A stretch of 64,000 bases of DNA from Nostoc piscinale CENA21 (GCF_001298445.1 NZ_CP012036.1:5175689-5239688); one strand, 5' to 3'; counted from the stretch's first letter, positions 45,556 to 55,243 are shown. The notes: generated from the letters alone by a model not told the origin. Translations and numbers: made by a program.

Positions 45556-48174
45556 TTATACATTGTTTTCTGTCCATTCTTGAGTGATCGCAATTAACTT
45601 AGTTAAATCCTGAGCTAAGTTAGCTGTTTTTGCAGATGTCTGTTGTGAAGTAGTAGCAAATTCCCGCAGAGATTGATTAACAAATGTAGCAATTTCTACT
45701 TGATTGACAGTAGTTTGCATCAGTTGTTGCAGTAGTATGTTTATTTGTTGACTTTTGGTGGTAATTTGGTTGAGTGCTGGGTGAAGAGATGCGATCGCTT
45801 GTTGTTCTTCTAAACCCATTAACCAGTAAATTTCACTAAATAGTTCTTGCACACACCGCAAAATTTCTTGCATCCCACTAGCTAAGGCCTGAGTTTGCTG
45901 ATTTGCATTAGTCACAGCATCCATCTGGCTAATTACCTGACAAGAAAGAATATCTACCACAGTTTGCTGCTCTTGCAATAACTGAGATACTTGGGCTTGC
46001 AATGTGCCTTGACGCAGATTTTGCTGTTGCAAAGCAGATTCTACCGATTGATATGCTTGCTCTACTTGCTCTAACAACCTTGCATGATCAAGGGCAAATC
46101 CAACCTGCATCGCTAACTGAGCAAACAAATCAATTTCTGGCTGTTGCCAATCTCGTGGCGCAGCACATTGATGGGCAATTAATAAGCCAAATAATTGGTC
46201 ATCTTTGAGTATCGGTGCAACTAAATTGGCTTTCACTGCAAAAGGCTCTAACTGGCTGATATGACAAGCACTCAAATCGGCTTTGTAAATATCATTAATT
46301 GCCTTGACTCGACCTGCTCTGTATTGGTCTACATAGCCTTCCACAAAACAAGGGTCTTTAATTTTGGCACGCAACGCTTTTGGGAAACCGGGAACTACAG
46401 CTTCCGCAATCACTGTTCCGTACCAATTAGCGTCAAAACCATAAATCATTACCCGGTCTGTACTCATGGCTTTGCGAATTTCTTCAACGGTAGTTTTCAA
46501 CACATCTTCTTCGTTGAGTGATTGGCGGATTTTGCGGGTAATATCTACCATTAGCTGCGTGCGTACCCCTTCAGCATCAATGCGTTGGAGTAATCTGGCA
46601 TGGTCAAGGGCATATCCCACCTGCATAGCTAACTGCGTAACTAAATCAATCTCGGTTTGTTGCCATTCTCGCGGTGCAGCGCAGTGATGGGCAATCAATA
46701 AACCGAATAACTTGTCATCTTTGAGTATCGGTGCAACTAAATTAGCTTTAACGGCGAAAGGTTCTAACTGACTGATGTGACAAGCACTCAAACCTGCCTT
46801 GTAAATATCATTAATTGCCTGGACTCGACCTGTTCTGTACTGCTCTACATAACCTTCGGCAAAGCAAGGGTCTTTAATTTTGGCACGTAACGCTTTCGGG
46901 AAACCTGGAACTACAGCTTCCGCAATCACTGTCCCGTACCACTCGGCATCAAAACCATAAACCATTACTCGGTCTGTACTGAGGGCTTTGCGAATTTCTT
47001 CAACGGTGGTTTTCAGTACATCTTCTTCATTCAGCGATTGCCGAATTTTGCGGGTAATATTAATTACTAAATAGGCTTGGTCGGCTCTTTTGTCTATTTG
47101 TTCTATAAGTCTGGTATGGTCAAGGGCATATCCTAGTTGGGTAGCGACTTGAGCAAATAAATCGACTTCAGCCTGTTGCCAAAATCGAGGTGCAGAACAT
47201 TGATGACCAATGAGCAAGCCAAATAGCTGATGATTTTTGAGGATGGGTGCAACTAAGTTGGCTTTAATGCCAAATCTTTCTAACAAACCAATGTGACAAT
47301 CTGTCAGGTTAGCTTGGTAAATGTTATTGATGGCGCGGACTCTTCCTTGGCGGTACTGTTCGATGTATCTTTCTTGAAAGCAAGGATCGCTAACAGTCGC
47401 CCATAATATCTTGGGTAAACCGGGTGCGGCTGATTCTTCTAAAAATGTGCCATTCCAATTAGAGTCAAAGTGAAAAATCACCACACGGTCGATTCGCAAA
47501 GCTTTTCGCACTTCTTCCACTGTAGTTCTGAGCAAGTCTTCTTGGGAAAGTGCTTCCTGCATTCGGCGAGTCAGGTTAATTAATAACTGAGAACGTTCAG
47601 TTTCCGTTTCTTGTTTAGAGAGTAAGGCGGGTAACTGGAGTTGTAGCTGGTTAATGTTGGCTTTGAGTGCGACTAATTCATCTTGTTCTGGAATATCAGT
47701 TTGTGTTTCTATTTCTTCTCGACGACTTAATCTATTGACTAAGACTGTGGAAATTTCCGCCGCCGATAGAACTGGTCTTGTGAGACGCTGAGAAAGCAAA
47801 TATGCGATCGCACCTGATATGACAGCAATGATCCCAGTTTTCCATAATAAAGATGTTTGATACTGCCTGAGTCTAGTTTCTGCTATAGCTAAATCTGCGG
47901 AATTGACTGAGTTTGCTTGCTGAATTTGTTGTGTAATTGACTGGCTGCCAAGGTAGCTGGCTGCACCGATACCTAACACTGGTAATATACTCAGTGCGAT
48001 CGCCCAACCAGTAACTTTCAATTTTAAACTCCAAGGCAACAGTGACTGAAGACGACCGTAAGAATTGTTACTGTTTACACTATGACGATGAAAATTACTA
48101 ACTCTGGTTAGAGTAGGGTCAACTTCGGTATTCACAATATGAATAATGGGTTTCTTGGTAGAACGCTGAGTCAT
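45556..48174 (-). CDS. Membrane sensor with three cyanobacteriochrome-type GAF domains
   Basis: 872 residues. Two membrane segments (about 51-76 and 109-127) enclose a short periplasmic loop; a HAMP-like region follows, then three GAF domains about 200-372, 373-544 and 545-716, with exactly 172 residues between equal positions. Each has the Cys-His pair of bilin-binding cyanobacteriochromes in the same place: TDCHIGLLERF (C293), SACHISQLEPF (C465, C637), followed by VKANLVAPIL-type strands. This resembles the red/green GAFs of PixJ proteins. GAF2 and GAF3 are nearly identical. The C-terminal 150 residues are coiled coil like a chemoreceptor stalk, but the conserved hairpin tip that contacts CheA/CheW is not visible. 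A light sensor feeding phototaxis or an unknown output is inferred. Confidence 0.78.
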   Translation of the reverse strand: MTQRSTKKPIIHIVNTEVDPTLTRVSNFHRHSVNSNNSYGRLQSLLPWSLKLKVTGWAIALSILPVLGIGAASYLGSQSITQQIQQANSVNSADLAIAETRLRQYQTSLLWKTGIIAVISGAIAYLLSQRLTRPVLSAAEISTVLVNRLSRREEIETQTDIPEQDELVALKANINQLQLQLPALLSKQETETERSQLLINLTRRMQEALSQEDLLRTTVEEVRKALRIDRVVIFHFDSNWNGTFLEESAAPGLPKILWATVSDPCFQERYIEQYRQGRVRAINNIYQANLTDCHIGLLERFGIKANLVAPILKNHQLFGLLIGHQCSAPRFWQQAEVDLFAQVATQLGYALDHTRLIEQIDKRADQAYLVINITRKIRQSLNEEDVLKTTVEEIRKALSTDRVMVYGFDAEWYGTVIAEAVVPGFPKALRAKIKDPCFAEGYVEQYRTGRVQAINDIYKAGLSACHISQLEPFAVKANLVAPILKDDKLFGLLIAHHCAAPREWQQTEIDLVTQLAMQVGYALDHARLLQRIDAEGVRTQLMVDITRKIRQSLNEEDVLKTTVEEIRKAMSTDRVMIYGFDANWYGTVIAEAVVPGFPKALRAKIKDPCFVEGYVDQYRAGRVKAINDIYKADLSACHISQLEPFAVKANLVAPILKDDQLFGLLIAHQCAAPRDWQQPEIDLFAQLAMQVGFALDHARLLEQVEQAYQSVESALQQQNLRQGTLQAQVSQLLQEQQTVVDILSCQVISQMDAVTNANQQTQALASGMQEILRCVQELFSEIYWLMGLEEQQAIASLHPALNQITTKSQQINILLQQLMQTTVNQVEIATFVNQSLREFATTSQQTSAKTANLAQDLTKLIAITQEWTENNV

Positions 48175-48690
48175 GAATAAAATCTTTCCTCAATTGACTG
48201 GACTGTTACTTAGAGCAAGTTACAGGTGAGATAATTTAAAGTCTTGTGGTGCCTAAGTTTATTTGTCTTATTGATATTCTTGACACCATAATTATTGGTA
48301 TAAATTAATAAGTAAGTAGGAAGTATATAGATCCGACTCTATTTGAAAAATCAAGATTACTGGAAGTAAAGATAATAATACTTTTGTCAAGCAAGAATTT
48401 TGCTAAATTTTTAAATATTTGTGCCAAATTTATCAGCTTAGTCAAGCAATTTGCTCAACACAACTTTACAAATCATTGTTTAAATTGTACGCCTGATGTG
48501 AATTCTATTGGAGTTTGTTATGAAAAACTTCCAATCGAAAAAGTATCCTATCTGTCAGGGATAAGGGAGGGGAGACAAGGAGGATAAAGGAGACAAGGGA
48601 GGTTTGGAGTACTGCTGATGCAGAAAATGTATTGATGTTGCGATTAATGCTATTTACGATCTGGCAAAATCTTCTAAGAAAGTAAAATAT
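48175..48690. other. Spacer, no convincing gene
   Basis: About 515 bases. A 67-codon frame (48384-48587) is AT-rich in its first half and runs into GGGAGGGGAGACAAGGAGG repeats, so it is probably chance. The GGAGACAAGGAGGATAAAGG stretch near 48567-48600 is a heptamer-type repeat. The left part is the promoter region of the GAF sensor. Confidence 0.4.
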
Positions 48691-48984
48691 TTAGAGAAAA
48701 TCAAAGAAACCGTAGAGGCTGATTAACAGTAATAATAAGGCAGTGAGGCGAGAAACTTGGGCTTCTGGTGAGGGTGCGATCGCTTCTCGGACTAACATAG
48801 AAATAGCTGCTCCAATGGCATAACTCAAGCATAAGAGCATATAAGGTAGTTCTTGGGTAAACCCCCAAATACCGAGCAGTAATAACGTCAGCAATAGCAT
48901 GACAAACTCGATAAATCGGGCTGGTTCGTATTGACTAGACAGAAACACACTGTTGAACCAAAAGCGCCAAAATCTCATACTCAA
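48691..48984 (-). CDS. Small membrane protein, unknown
   Basis: 97 residues with three hydrophobic segments (FVMLLLTLLLLGIWGF, LPYMLLCLSYAIGAAISML, and LTALLLLLISLYGFFDFL), probably three membrane helices. It starts MSMRFWRFWFNSVF. Conserved cyanobacterial proteins of this kind exist; no function is known to me. It lies 61 bases downstream of chlI on the same strand and may be transcribed with it. Confidence 0.6.
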   Translation of the reverse strand: MSMRFWRFWFNSVFLSSQYEPARFIEFVMLLLTLLLLGIWGFTQELPYMLLCLSYAIGAAISMLVREAIAPSPEAQVSRLTALLLLLISLYGFFDFL

Positions 48985-49045
48985 TCAAGCAAATAAATTT
49001 CAGGGCGCAGTACTACACGCCCCTACTTTTTATTTTCGGGCAAAA

Positions 49046-50170
49046 CTAGCGCACACCCGTTTTAATTTGTCCTGTGCCGTTTTTCTTTGCAGAATCTTCT
49101 TCTGGCAACTCTACGCCAAAAACGCGAGCAAAAGCTTTTTCCACTTTGTAGCCAGAATCAATCGATTCTAGAGGATCTTTCCGCAACCTGTGACGCAAGC
49201 ACAAAGTAATCACGCGGCGGATATCATCAAGGGTGACTTCGGTGCGTCCTTCAAAGGCGGCTATGGCTTTGGCTGCACGGTTGGTAACAATGTCACCCCG
49301 TAAACCATCCACATCTAACTCTGAACAAACTTCAGAAATTTTCACCCGCAAATCATACTCAATTTTCACCTCTGGTAACAGCTTTTGAGCATTGACTACT
49401 TTTTGTTGTAGAGCTTCTTGCTCAGTTTTATGCTGCTCTAAAAATGCTGGCGGGTTTTGGTCAAATTCCGAGCGTTGTTCGACAATTTGCACCCGCAATG
49501 CTGGTTCTTTGACTGTGTGAATTTCGGCGTGCATTCCAAAACGGTCGAGTAGCTGGGGACGTAATTCACCTTCTTCCGGGTTTCCCGAACCAACAAGCAC
49601 AAACCGCGCTGGGTGACGGATGGAAATACCTTCCCGTTCTACGGTGTTCCAGCCACTAGCTGCCGAGTCGAGTAACACGTCTACGAGGTGGTCATCAAGC
49701 AAGTTGACCTCATCCACGTAGAGAATACCACGGTTAGCTTTCGCCAGCAGTCCTGGTTCAAAAGCTTTCACACCCTCAGACAAAGCTTTCTCGATGTCGA
49801 TAGTACCGCATACCCGGTCTTCTGTAGCGCCCAAAGGCAGGTCTACCATTTGCACCTTTCTATGGTCTACAGGAACATCTCCACCTTGTGCTACTGTTTG
49901 GCGGACTTCATCGCTCATCAAGTCGGGGTCGCTGGGGTGACTATTGAAGGGGTCATTAGCAACTACAGGGATTTCTGGCAACAAATCCGCTAACGCCCGG
50001 ATAGTAGTTGTCTTGCCGGTACCGCGATCGCCCATAATCATGACACCACCGATTTTGGGATCAATCACGTTCAACAGCAGCGCCAGTTTCATTTCTTCCT
50101 GGCCCACAATTGCCGTAAATGGAAATACCACGCGACGCGCACTTGCCGTGGATTGAGCAGTTGGAGTCAC
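49046..50170 (-). CDS. chlI: Magnesium chelatase subunit ChlI
   Basis: The AAA+ subunit of the chelatase that puts Mg into protoporphyrin IX, the first committed step to chlorophyll; it works as a hexamer with ChlD and ChlH. Landmarks in its 374 residues are Walker A GDRGTGKTTTIRAL near 47-60, LGATEDRVCGTIDIEKAL, Walker B ILYVDEVNLLDDHLVDVLL, sensor 1 VLVGSGNPEEGELRPQLLDRFG, and the C-terminal DVDGLRGDIVTNRAAKALAA-like helix bundle. Length is normal for the family. The start at 50170 (MTPTAQSTASARRVVFPFTA) leaves a short N-terminal tail as usual. Confidence 0.93.
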   Translation of the reverse strand: MTPTAQSTASARRVVFPFTAIVGQEEMKLALLLNVIDPKIGGVMIMGDRGTGKTTTIRALADLLPEIPVVANDPFNSHPSDPDLMSDEVRQTVAQGGDVPVDHRKVQMVDLPLGATEDRVCGTIDIEKALSEGVKAFEPGLLAKANRGILYVDEVNLLDDHLVDVLLDSAASGWNTVEREGISIRHPARFVLVGSGNPEEGELRPQLLDRFGMHAEIHTVKEPALRVQIVEQRSEFDQNPPAFLEQHKTEQEALQQKVVNAQKLLPEVKIEYDLRVKISEVCSELDVDGLRGDIVTNRAAKAIAAFEGRTEVTLDDIRRVITLCLRHRLRKDPLESIDSGYKVEKAFARVFGVELPEEDSAKKNGTGQIKTGVR

Positions 50171-50331
50171 TAAATTACCTTAATAATTTTTTTTATTACA
50201 GTTCTTTATTGTGCCACAGTTGGGGGCGGGGGGAATAGGGAATTGAGAGTGGGGAGTTAGGGGCAGGGGAGAAAGAGTTTTTCTGATTCGCCGGATATAA
50301 TATTAGGCTGATGGAATTACTCTGTGTTTGA

Positions 50332-51078
50332 CTAATTTGGTAATTGGTCAGGGTCTATTCCTAATGCTCTTAATTGTGCAGCTAATTGTTCAGCCCTTTG
50401 TTCTGCCGTTTGGGCGCGTTCTTCGGCAATTAAGGCACGTTGTTCAGCAGCTTGAGCGCGTTCTGCACCTGTAGGCAAAACATTTCCGTCAATATCACAC
50501 CAACGCAGCCAAATATCTTGTTTACCCTCAAACACACCTTCCCAGAGAGTTAAACCTAAACCAACTTCTGCTAACCAACTCGTGTCCATTTCAACATAAT
50601 GTCTAACTGCTAACTGATAAGTGCGTAGTATCTCATTTCCTAAAAGTTGCAGTGGGTCAAAAACAGCGTAATAACCTACAGCCATTCGGGCATAGTCCTG
50701 CAACTTACTACCTAATTCATTCCCTTCGCGGTTAGAAACAATTTCAATTACGACATCAGGGGCTTTCCCAAACTCCCAGGTAAAATAAGTACGATTTTTC
50801 TTTTCCCGCCAGTCGTCTGGCATAGTCACATCCAAGCTCAAGAAGACATCTGGGACTAAAGGTGGTAAACCAATACTATAGAAAACTCCTACATTAGCAG
50901 CTACAATAAATCTTTCGGAACCTGTGGGATGATTCCAAGAGGTGTATAAAACTTCGGTTAACAAACGCTGTTGTTTTTCTGAGCGAAAGTTATCCACAGG
51001 TGTATCATCTTCAATAACGATGTGGCTGATGTCTGGTGCGGGAGCTAGGTTTTCTGATGATACAGCTTCTTGAACCAT
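50332..51078 (-). CDS. Uma2 family protein with coiled-coil tail
   Basis: 248 residues of the Uma2/DUF820 predicted nuclease family: PLVPDVFLSLDV, EFGKAPDVVIEIVSNREG with the Glu of the active-site signature, then DYARMAVGYYAVFDP. The last 45 residues are a run of AEQRA heptads (ERAQAAEQRALIAEERAQTA), a coiled coil seen in many cyanobacterial Uma2 copies. It is a paralogue of the gene at 37873, of the longer class. Divergent from miaB, sharing about 100 bases of promoter region. Confidence 0.78.
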   Translation of the reverse strand: MVQEAVSSENLAPAPDISHIVIEDDTPVDNFRSEKQQRLLTEVLYTSWNHPTGSERFIVAANVGVFYSIGLPPLVPDVFLSLDVTMPDDWREKKNRTYFTWEFGKAPDVVIEIVSNREGNELGSKLQDYARMAVGYYAVFDPLQLLGNEILRTYQLAVRHYVEMDTSWLAEVGLGLTLWEGVFEGKQDIWLRWCDIDGNVLPTGAERAQAAEQRALIAEERAQTAEQRAEQLAAQLRALGIDPDQLPN

Positions 51079-51179
51079 ATAAAGCGATCGCCTCCTCCAT
51101 CAGTTAGTCTTTTCTATACTTTAATAGAATAGAAACAGAAACCAAGCATATTTAATCACGCTAATTAAGCACAATTCCC

Positions 51180-52544
51180 ATGACCACTTCTAAACGCCGC
51201 TATCACATTACTACCTTCGGTTGCCAAATGAATAAAGCCGACTCAGAGCGCATGGCTGGCATTTTAGAAGACATGGGCTTTGAGTTTTCCGAAGATCCCA
51301 ATAATGCAGATGTAATTCTCTACAATACTTGCACCATTCGAGATAACGCCGAACAAAAGGTATACTCTTATCTCGGCAGACAAGCCAAGCGCAAACACGA
51401 ACAACCAGATTTAACATTAGTCGTTGCTGGTTGCGTCGCTCAACAAGAAGGCGAAGCACTACTACGCCGCGTCCCAGAATTAGATTTAGTTATGGGGCCA
51501 CAACACGCCAACCGCTTAAAAGATTTGCTGGAATCAGTGTTTGGCGGTAATCAAGTTGTGGCCACTGAACCAGTCCATATTATGGAAGACATCACCCAGC
51601 CGCGCCGGGATAGTAAAGTTACGGCTTGGGTGAATGTGATTTATGGTTGTAACGAACGCTGTACTTATTGTGTAGTTCCAAACGTGCGTGGTGTAGAACA
51701 GTCCCGCACCCCCGAAGCCATCCGCGCCGAAATGGAAGAATTAGGCAGACAAGGTTACAAGGAAGTAACTTTACTCGGTCAAAATATTGACGCTTACGGT
51801 CGAGATTTACCAGGAGTCACACCAGAAGGACGACATCTGCACACCTTTACAGATTTACTTTATTACGTCCATGATGTGCCGGGAGTGGAACGCTTAAGAT
51901 TTGCTACCAGTCACCCCCGTTATTTCACAGAAAGATTAATTCAAGCTTGTGCGGAATTACCCAAGGTATGCGAACACTTCCACATTCCGTTTCAGTCTGG
52001 GGATAACGATGTCTTAAAAGCGATGTCACGGGGTTACACCCACGAAAAATATCGCCGCATCATTGATACAATTCGCAAGTATATGCCGGATGCGTCAATT
52101 AGTGCAGATGCGATTGTTGGCTTCCCCGGTGAGACAGAAGCACAGTTTGAGAATACTTTGAAACTGGTTGAAGATATTGGTTTTGACCAATTAAATACAG
52201 CCGCCTATTCTCCGCGTCCGGGGACACCTGCGGCATTGTGGTCAAATCAACTGAGTGAAGAGGTAAAAAGCGATCGCCTACAAAGATTAAATCATTTAGT
52301 GGCAATTAAAGCCGCCGAGCGATCGCAGCGTTATTTTGGTCGCATCGAAGAAGTATTAGTTGAAGACCAAAACCCCAAAGACAAAACTCAAGTTATGGGA
52401 CGCACAGGTGGTAATCGTCTCACATTTTTTACAGGCGATATTAATGAATTAAAAGGGCAATTGGTGAAAGTTAAAATTACCGAAATTCGTGCTTTTAGCT
52501 TGACAGGTGAACCCATAGAAGTGCGGCAAGCTTTGACAGTTTAA
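51180..52544 (+). CDS. miaB: tRNA methylthiotransferase MiaB
   Basis: A radical-SAM enzyme that adds a methylthio group to i6A37 of tRNAs. The N-terminal UPF0004 domain has cysteines C15 (TTFGCQMNKADSERM), C51 and C85 for the auxiliary 4Fe-4S cluster; the radical-SAM CxxxCxxC is GCNERCTYCVVPNVRG near residue 157; a TRAM domain closes the protein (about 383-450). Length of 454 is normal. Start ATG 51180 is favoured by the immediate FGCQMN context. Divergent from a Uma2 gene; a BrnT/BrnA pair follows on the same strand. Confidence 0.93.
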   Translation: MTTSKRRYHITTFGCQMNKADSERMAGILEDMGFEFSEDPNNADVILYNTCTIRDNAEQKVYSYLGRQAKRKHEQPDLTLVVAGCVAQQEGEALLRRVPELDLVMGPQHANRLKDLLESVFGGNQVVATEPVHIMEDITQPRRDSKVTAWVNVIYGCNERCTYCVVPNVRGVEQSRTPEAIRAEMEELGRQGYKEVTLLGQNIDAYGRDLPGVTPEGRHLHTFTDLLYYVHDVPGVERLRFATSHPRYFTERLIQACAELPKVCEHFHIPFQSGDNDVLKAMSRGYTHEKYRRIIDTIRKYMPDASISADAIVGFPGETEAQFENTLKLVEDIGFDQLNTAAYSPRPGTPAALWSNQLSEEVKSDRLQRLNHLVAIKAAERSQRYFGRIEEVLVEDQNPKDKTQVMGRTGGNRLTFFTGDINELKGQLVKVKITEIRAFSLTGEPIEVRQALTV

Positions 52545-52584
52545 TTAGGTGATGTTTTAATTAAAGATTCGATATTATTGGGAT

Positions 52585-52866
52585 ATGGAGTTCGAGTGGG
52601 ATGAGTCTAAAGCTGCTACGAATTTAAAGAAACACGGAGTCAGCTTTGAAGAAGCTAAAACTGTTTTTGATAATCCGTTAGCTGTTATCTTTAATGATCA
52701 AACGCACTCTTCTATAAATGAGCAGCGAGAAATCATTATTGGTCACTCCAGACAAAATCGTTTACTGCTGATTTCATTCACCGAGCGTTCCAATAATATT
52801 CGTATCATTAGCGCCCGTTTAGCAACTCGAAAGGAATGTGAAAATTATGAACGAAACACCTTTTGA
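52585..52866 (+). CDS. brnT: BrnT family toxin
   Basis: 93 residues with the BrnT pattern: EFEWDESKAATNLKKHGVSF at the start, EAKTVFDNPLA, QREIIIGHSRQNRLLLISFT and IRIISARLATRKE with the catalytic-site Arg and the neighbouring residues. BrnT is a RelE-fold ribonuclease of type II toxin-antitoxin systems and is neutralised by BrnA. The toxin gene comes first, as is common for this pair. The stop overlaps the antitoxin start by 20 bases. Whole and likely functional. Confidence 0.85.
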   Translation: MEFEWDESKAATNLKKHGVSFEEAKTVFDNPLAVIFNDQTHSSINEQREIIIGHSRQNRLLLISFTERSNNIRIISARLATRKECENYERNTF

Positions 52867-53089
52867 AGAATCACAAAATTCTGATGACGAACTTTTGGCT
52901 GAGTACAACTTTGATTACCAGAAAGCAAAACCAAACCGTTTTGCTAACCGTAGTGGAACACAAAGCCTAACAGTTGTAGTTTTGGATGAAGATGTAGCAA
53001 AAGTTTTCCAAACTCCTGAATCAGTTAACAAAGTTCTACGAGCATTAATTGAGTCAATGCCTCAAACACCCAAGAGCGAAACAGCTTAA
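52847..53089 (+). CDS. brnA: BrnA-type antitoxin
   Basis: 80 residues from ATG 52847 (a GTG at 52838 is less likely). It has YDYQKAKPNRFA-like spacing (FDYQKAKPNRFANRSG), and a C-terminal ribbon-helix-helix-like segment, SLTVVVLDEDVAKVFQTPES then NKVLRALIE, as in BrnA antitoxins, which bind both toxin and operator. It is coded directly behind and overlapping brnT. Autoregulation by the complex at the brnT promoter is the family norm; I saw no clear operator. Confidence 0.75.
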   Translation: MNETPFEESQNSDDELLAEYNFDYQKAKPNRFANRSGTQSLTVVVLDEDVAKVFQTPESVNKVLRALIESMPQTPKSETA

Positions 53090-53307
53090 CATTTGTTACA
53101 GAAAACAACTTGTTAAGCATTAGGCTGCTACAGATGTATTTTTTGCTGCGGTCATTAATTTTCTTTTATATAAATTAGAGTACACTAACTGTTATTAAAG
53201 GTTTTGTCAGGCTTTCTTTAATGCTTGCTGAGTGACTCTTATCACAAATTATTATTTTTTCCAGGTTATACTCAGCAGTAAAGTGATTATTCATTAAGGA
53301 AAATAGG

Positions 53308-54180
53308 GTGTTTGGGTATATTCTTCAAGAGACTTCAGAGTCATATAAAAAACATATACTGACTATAGATGGAGTTTCTATAGATCAAGAAAAGGCTTGT
53401 GTTTATGAACATGATGGTGTACTTGAAGCTCGGATATATAGTGTAGATTTATATGAAAAAATTATATCATTGTGTTCCGAAGAACTTCTTCATTTATTCA
53501 GTGAGTTCAGATTTGACTACCCTTTCTCTTGGGAAAGCGGTTTTGAAAGTTTTTCTATAGAAGATATTACCGTAACTCGCACTGATGAAAATATTTTCAA
53601 ATTTATCTTTGGATTTGGATTTATAATCGGAAATTGGAAGCAACTTTGGAGTATGCCTGAACATGGCGAAGAATTCATATCAGTTCTCAATTATAAATGT
53701 TTAACGGGTTATGAATGGGAAAGATGGTATGACGAACATATTTTAGGTGGTTTTGCAGTATCTTTTAAGATTAAAAACCCAAGTCTTCCTATTCAAACTG
53801 AACTTGAAGAAATATTATCAGTTTTAGAACAAATTCATGAGAAAACTATAACAAACCTTACTCTTAAGGCACAATCCAATGCTGTTGTAGTTAAGTTTAA
53901 TTTTCCTGATGAAGTCAAAGTTGCTTGTGAACAATATTTACTATATTTTGTTCAATTTTTACATGATATTGGGATAGAAGCTACTGCTGAACTCAAAGAA
54001 CAAGCTGAAAGTATTCTGTTTTCTGTCATTCCTAAGAATAAAGAAGAAGCTCTGGAAAATATTAAAATTGCTTTAGGTATTTACTTACGTTTACCTACTA
54101 ATCCAACTTTAAATACACTAACATTTCCAGAACATAATATTGAAGTACAGCGTTTAGTTGCTAACATCTACCATTTGTAG
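53308..54180 (+). CDS. Hypothetical protein, no family recognised
   Basis: 290 residues rich in aromatic and acidic residues, AT-rich in base use relative to its neighbours. Segments include FDYPFSWESGFESFSIEDI, GYEWERWYDEHILGG and a repeated helix pattern toward the C-terminus (DEVKVACEQYLLYFVQFLHD then IGIEATAELKEQAE). I recognise no motif. The start GTG at 53308 is the first of the frame and uncertain. The frame ends at VANIYHL; a shift near the end would continue into the next frame (PFVGSANAGKC on) to 54458, so this may be a longer gene of about 380 codons. Confidence 0.5.
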   Translation: MFGYILQETSESYKKHILTIDGVSIDQEKACVYEHDGVLEARIYSVDLYEKIISLCSEELLHLFSEFRFDYPFSWESGFESFSIEDITVTRTDENIFKFIFGFGFIIGNWKQLWSMPEHGEEFISVLNYKCLTGYEWERWYDEHILGGFAVSFKIKNPSLPIQTELEEILSVLEQIHEKTITNLTLKAQSNAVVVKFNFPDEVKVACEQYLLYFVQFLHDIGIEATAELKEQAESILFSVIPKNKEEALENIKIALGIYLRLPTNPTLNTLTFPEHNIEVQRLVANIYHL

Positions 54181-54224
54181 GGTCAGCTAACGCTGGCAAG
54201 TGCAGTAATACAACAGAAAGTCAA

Positions 54225-54458
54225 TTGATTCAACAACAACAATCTTTAATTCAACAGCAATTGCTTTCAGGTCAAATTCTTGTTGAATCAATGCAAGAGA
54301 ATAAAGAGCAAAAAGAAGATAAAGAATCTATTGTCGGTGATGTATTATCTATCAAAAAATTTAATTGGGAGTTTATTGAGCTTGATCTCCCAACTTTACT
54401 AAGGCATTTGAAAAAGACTTTTAAACGAAAAAAAATCAGATTAGCTGAATCTATATAA
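54225..54458 (+). CDS. Short glutamine-rich hypothetical frame
   Basis: 77 codons beginning IQQQQSLIQQQLLSGQILV and ending in a basic KKTFKRKKIRL stretch. The frame is open upstream to about 54165 and shows coding-like residues there (HLPFVGSANAGKC), so it is probably the displaced end of the gene at 53308 rather than an independent gene. The TTG start is formal. Confidence 0.35.
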   Translation: MIQQQQSLIQQQLLSGQILVESMQENKEQKEDKESIVGDVLSIKKFNWEFIELDLPTLLRHLKKTFKRKKIRLAESI

Positions 54459-54529
54459 AGTGAGAGATGTGTAAGTTTTAAGGGACATTTAGCCAAACAT
54501 CCCTTTGCTTATAACTAGATGAGATCGCT

Positions 54530-55105
54530 TTATTTAACATCTTTATTCCAGTATTTCACAAGCGATCGCTCAACACTCATCAAATCACCCAGGCGCACTA
54601 ACACATTAACTAACAGTGTTTGCACCACTCGCGGAATACCGACAAGAACTATATCGGCTTTTTTCAACAACAAGGCAAAGTACAGTAAATTAGTGGGCAT
54701 TCCTTCGTGGTTAACTTTGCCATCAATAGCTAAACCATACATTGAGCGGATAAACTGCTCAAATCCAGCAGCAGGTTTATTTTCACTGGTAAACGCCACC
54801 CAATCATCAGAAGGGTTATGGAAACTGTGATGCACACCTGCGGGAACGTGCAGACTTTCTCCTGCATACAGAGTCCGGCGATTTCCCTTGTGTCCAAACT
54901 CCATTTCTAGACAACCCTGGAGAACGGTAAAGGTTTCGCTCATTTCGGTGTGGTAGTGTAGCGGACTACCTTTAGCTTTTGGCGGTAAATCAAAGCGGAT
55001 TTTGCTATATGCTTCACCCGTTTCTAAGATAGTCATGCGATCGCCAGTCACAGGATTTACAATTACTTCTGGCTGTTGTTGTGTAGTTAACATTGATGTA
55101 TTCAT
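54530..55105 (-). CDS. Cupin-domain protein
   Basis: 191 residues with one RmlC-like cupin barrel: SPLHYHTEMSETFTVLQGCLEMEFG carries the first metal motif (H-x-H...E) and HVPAGVHHSFHNPSD the second (His). The C-terminal 60 residues are helical. Cupins of this plain kind range from dioxygenases to ligand-binding proteins; the substrate is unknown. It faces away from an AraC-type regulator 138 bases upstream, which probably controls it. Confidence 0.78.
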   Translation of the reverse strand: MNTSMLTTQQQPEVIVNPVTGDRMTILETGEAYSKIRFDLPPKAKGSPLHYHTEMSETFTVLQGCLEMEFGHKGNRRTLYAGESLHVPAGVHHSFHNPSDDWVAFTSENKPAAGFEQFIRSMYGLAIDGKVNHEGMPTNLLYFALLLKKADIVLVGIPRVVQTLLVNVLVRLGDLMSVERSLVKYWNKDVK

Positions 55106-55243
55106 GTGCAGAACTCTTTGTATGGTGCGGTTTGACTACACTTCAACAATAAATTTTCTACTCAATTCTGAATTGACAAGTCCCGCCAAGAAATTGACCA
55201 ATCACGCCATTTCTGACATTCTCTTATTCAGCACTCTTTACCT

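Noticed and set aside
48384..48587. 67-codon frame between the GAF sensor and chlI region
   Set aside because: Second half is made by a purine-rich heptamer repeat; no coding signs.
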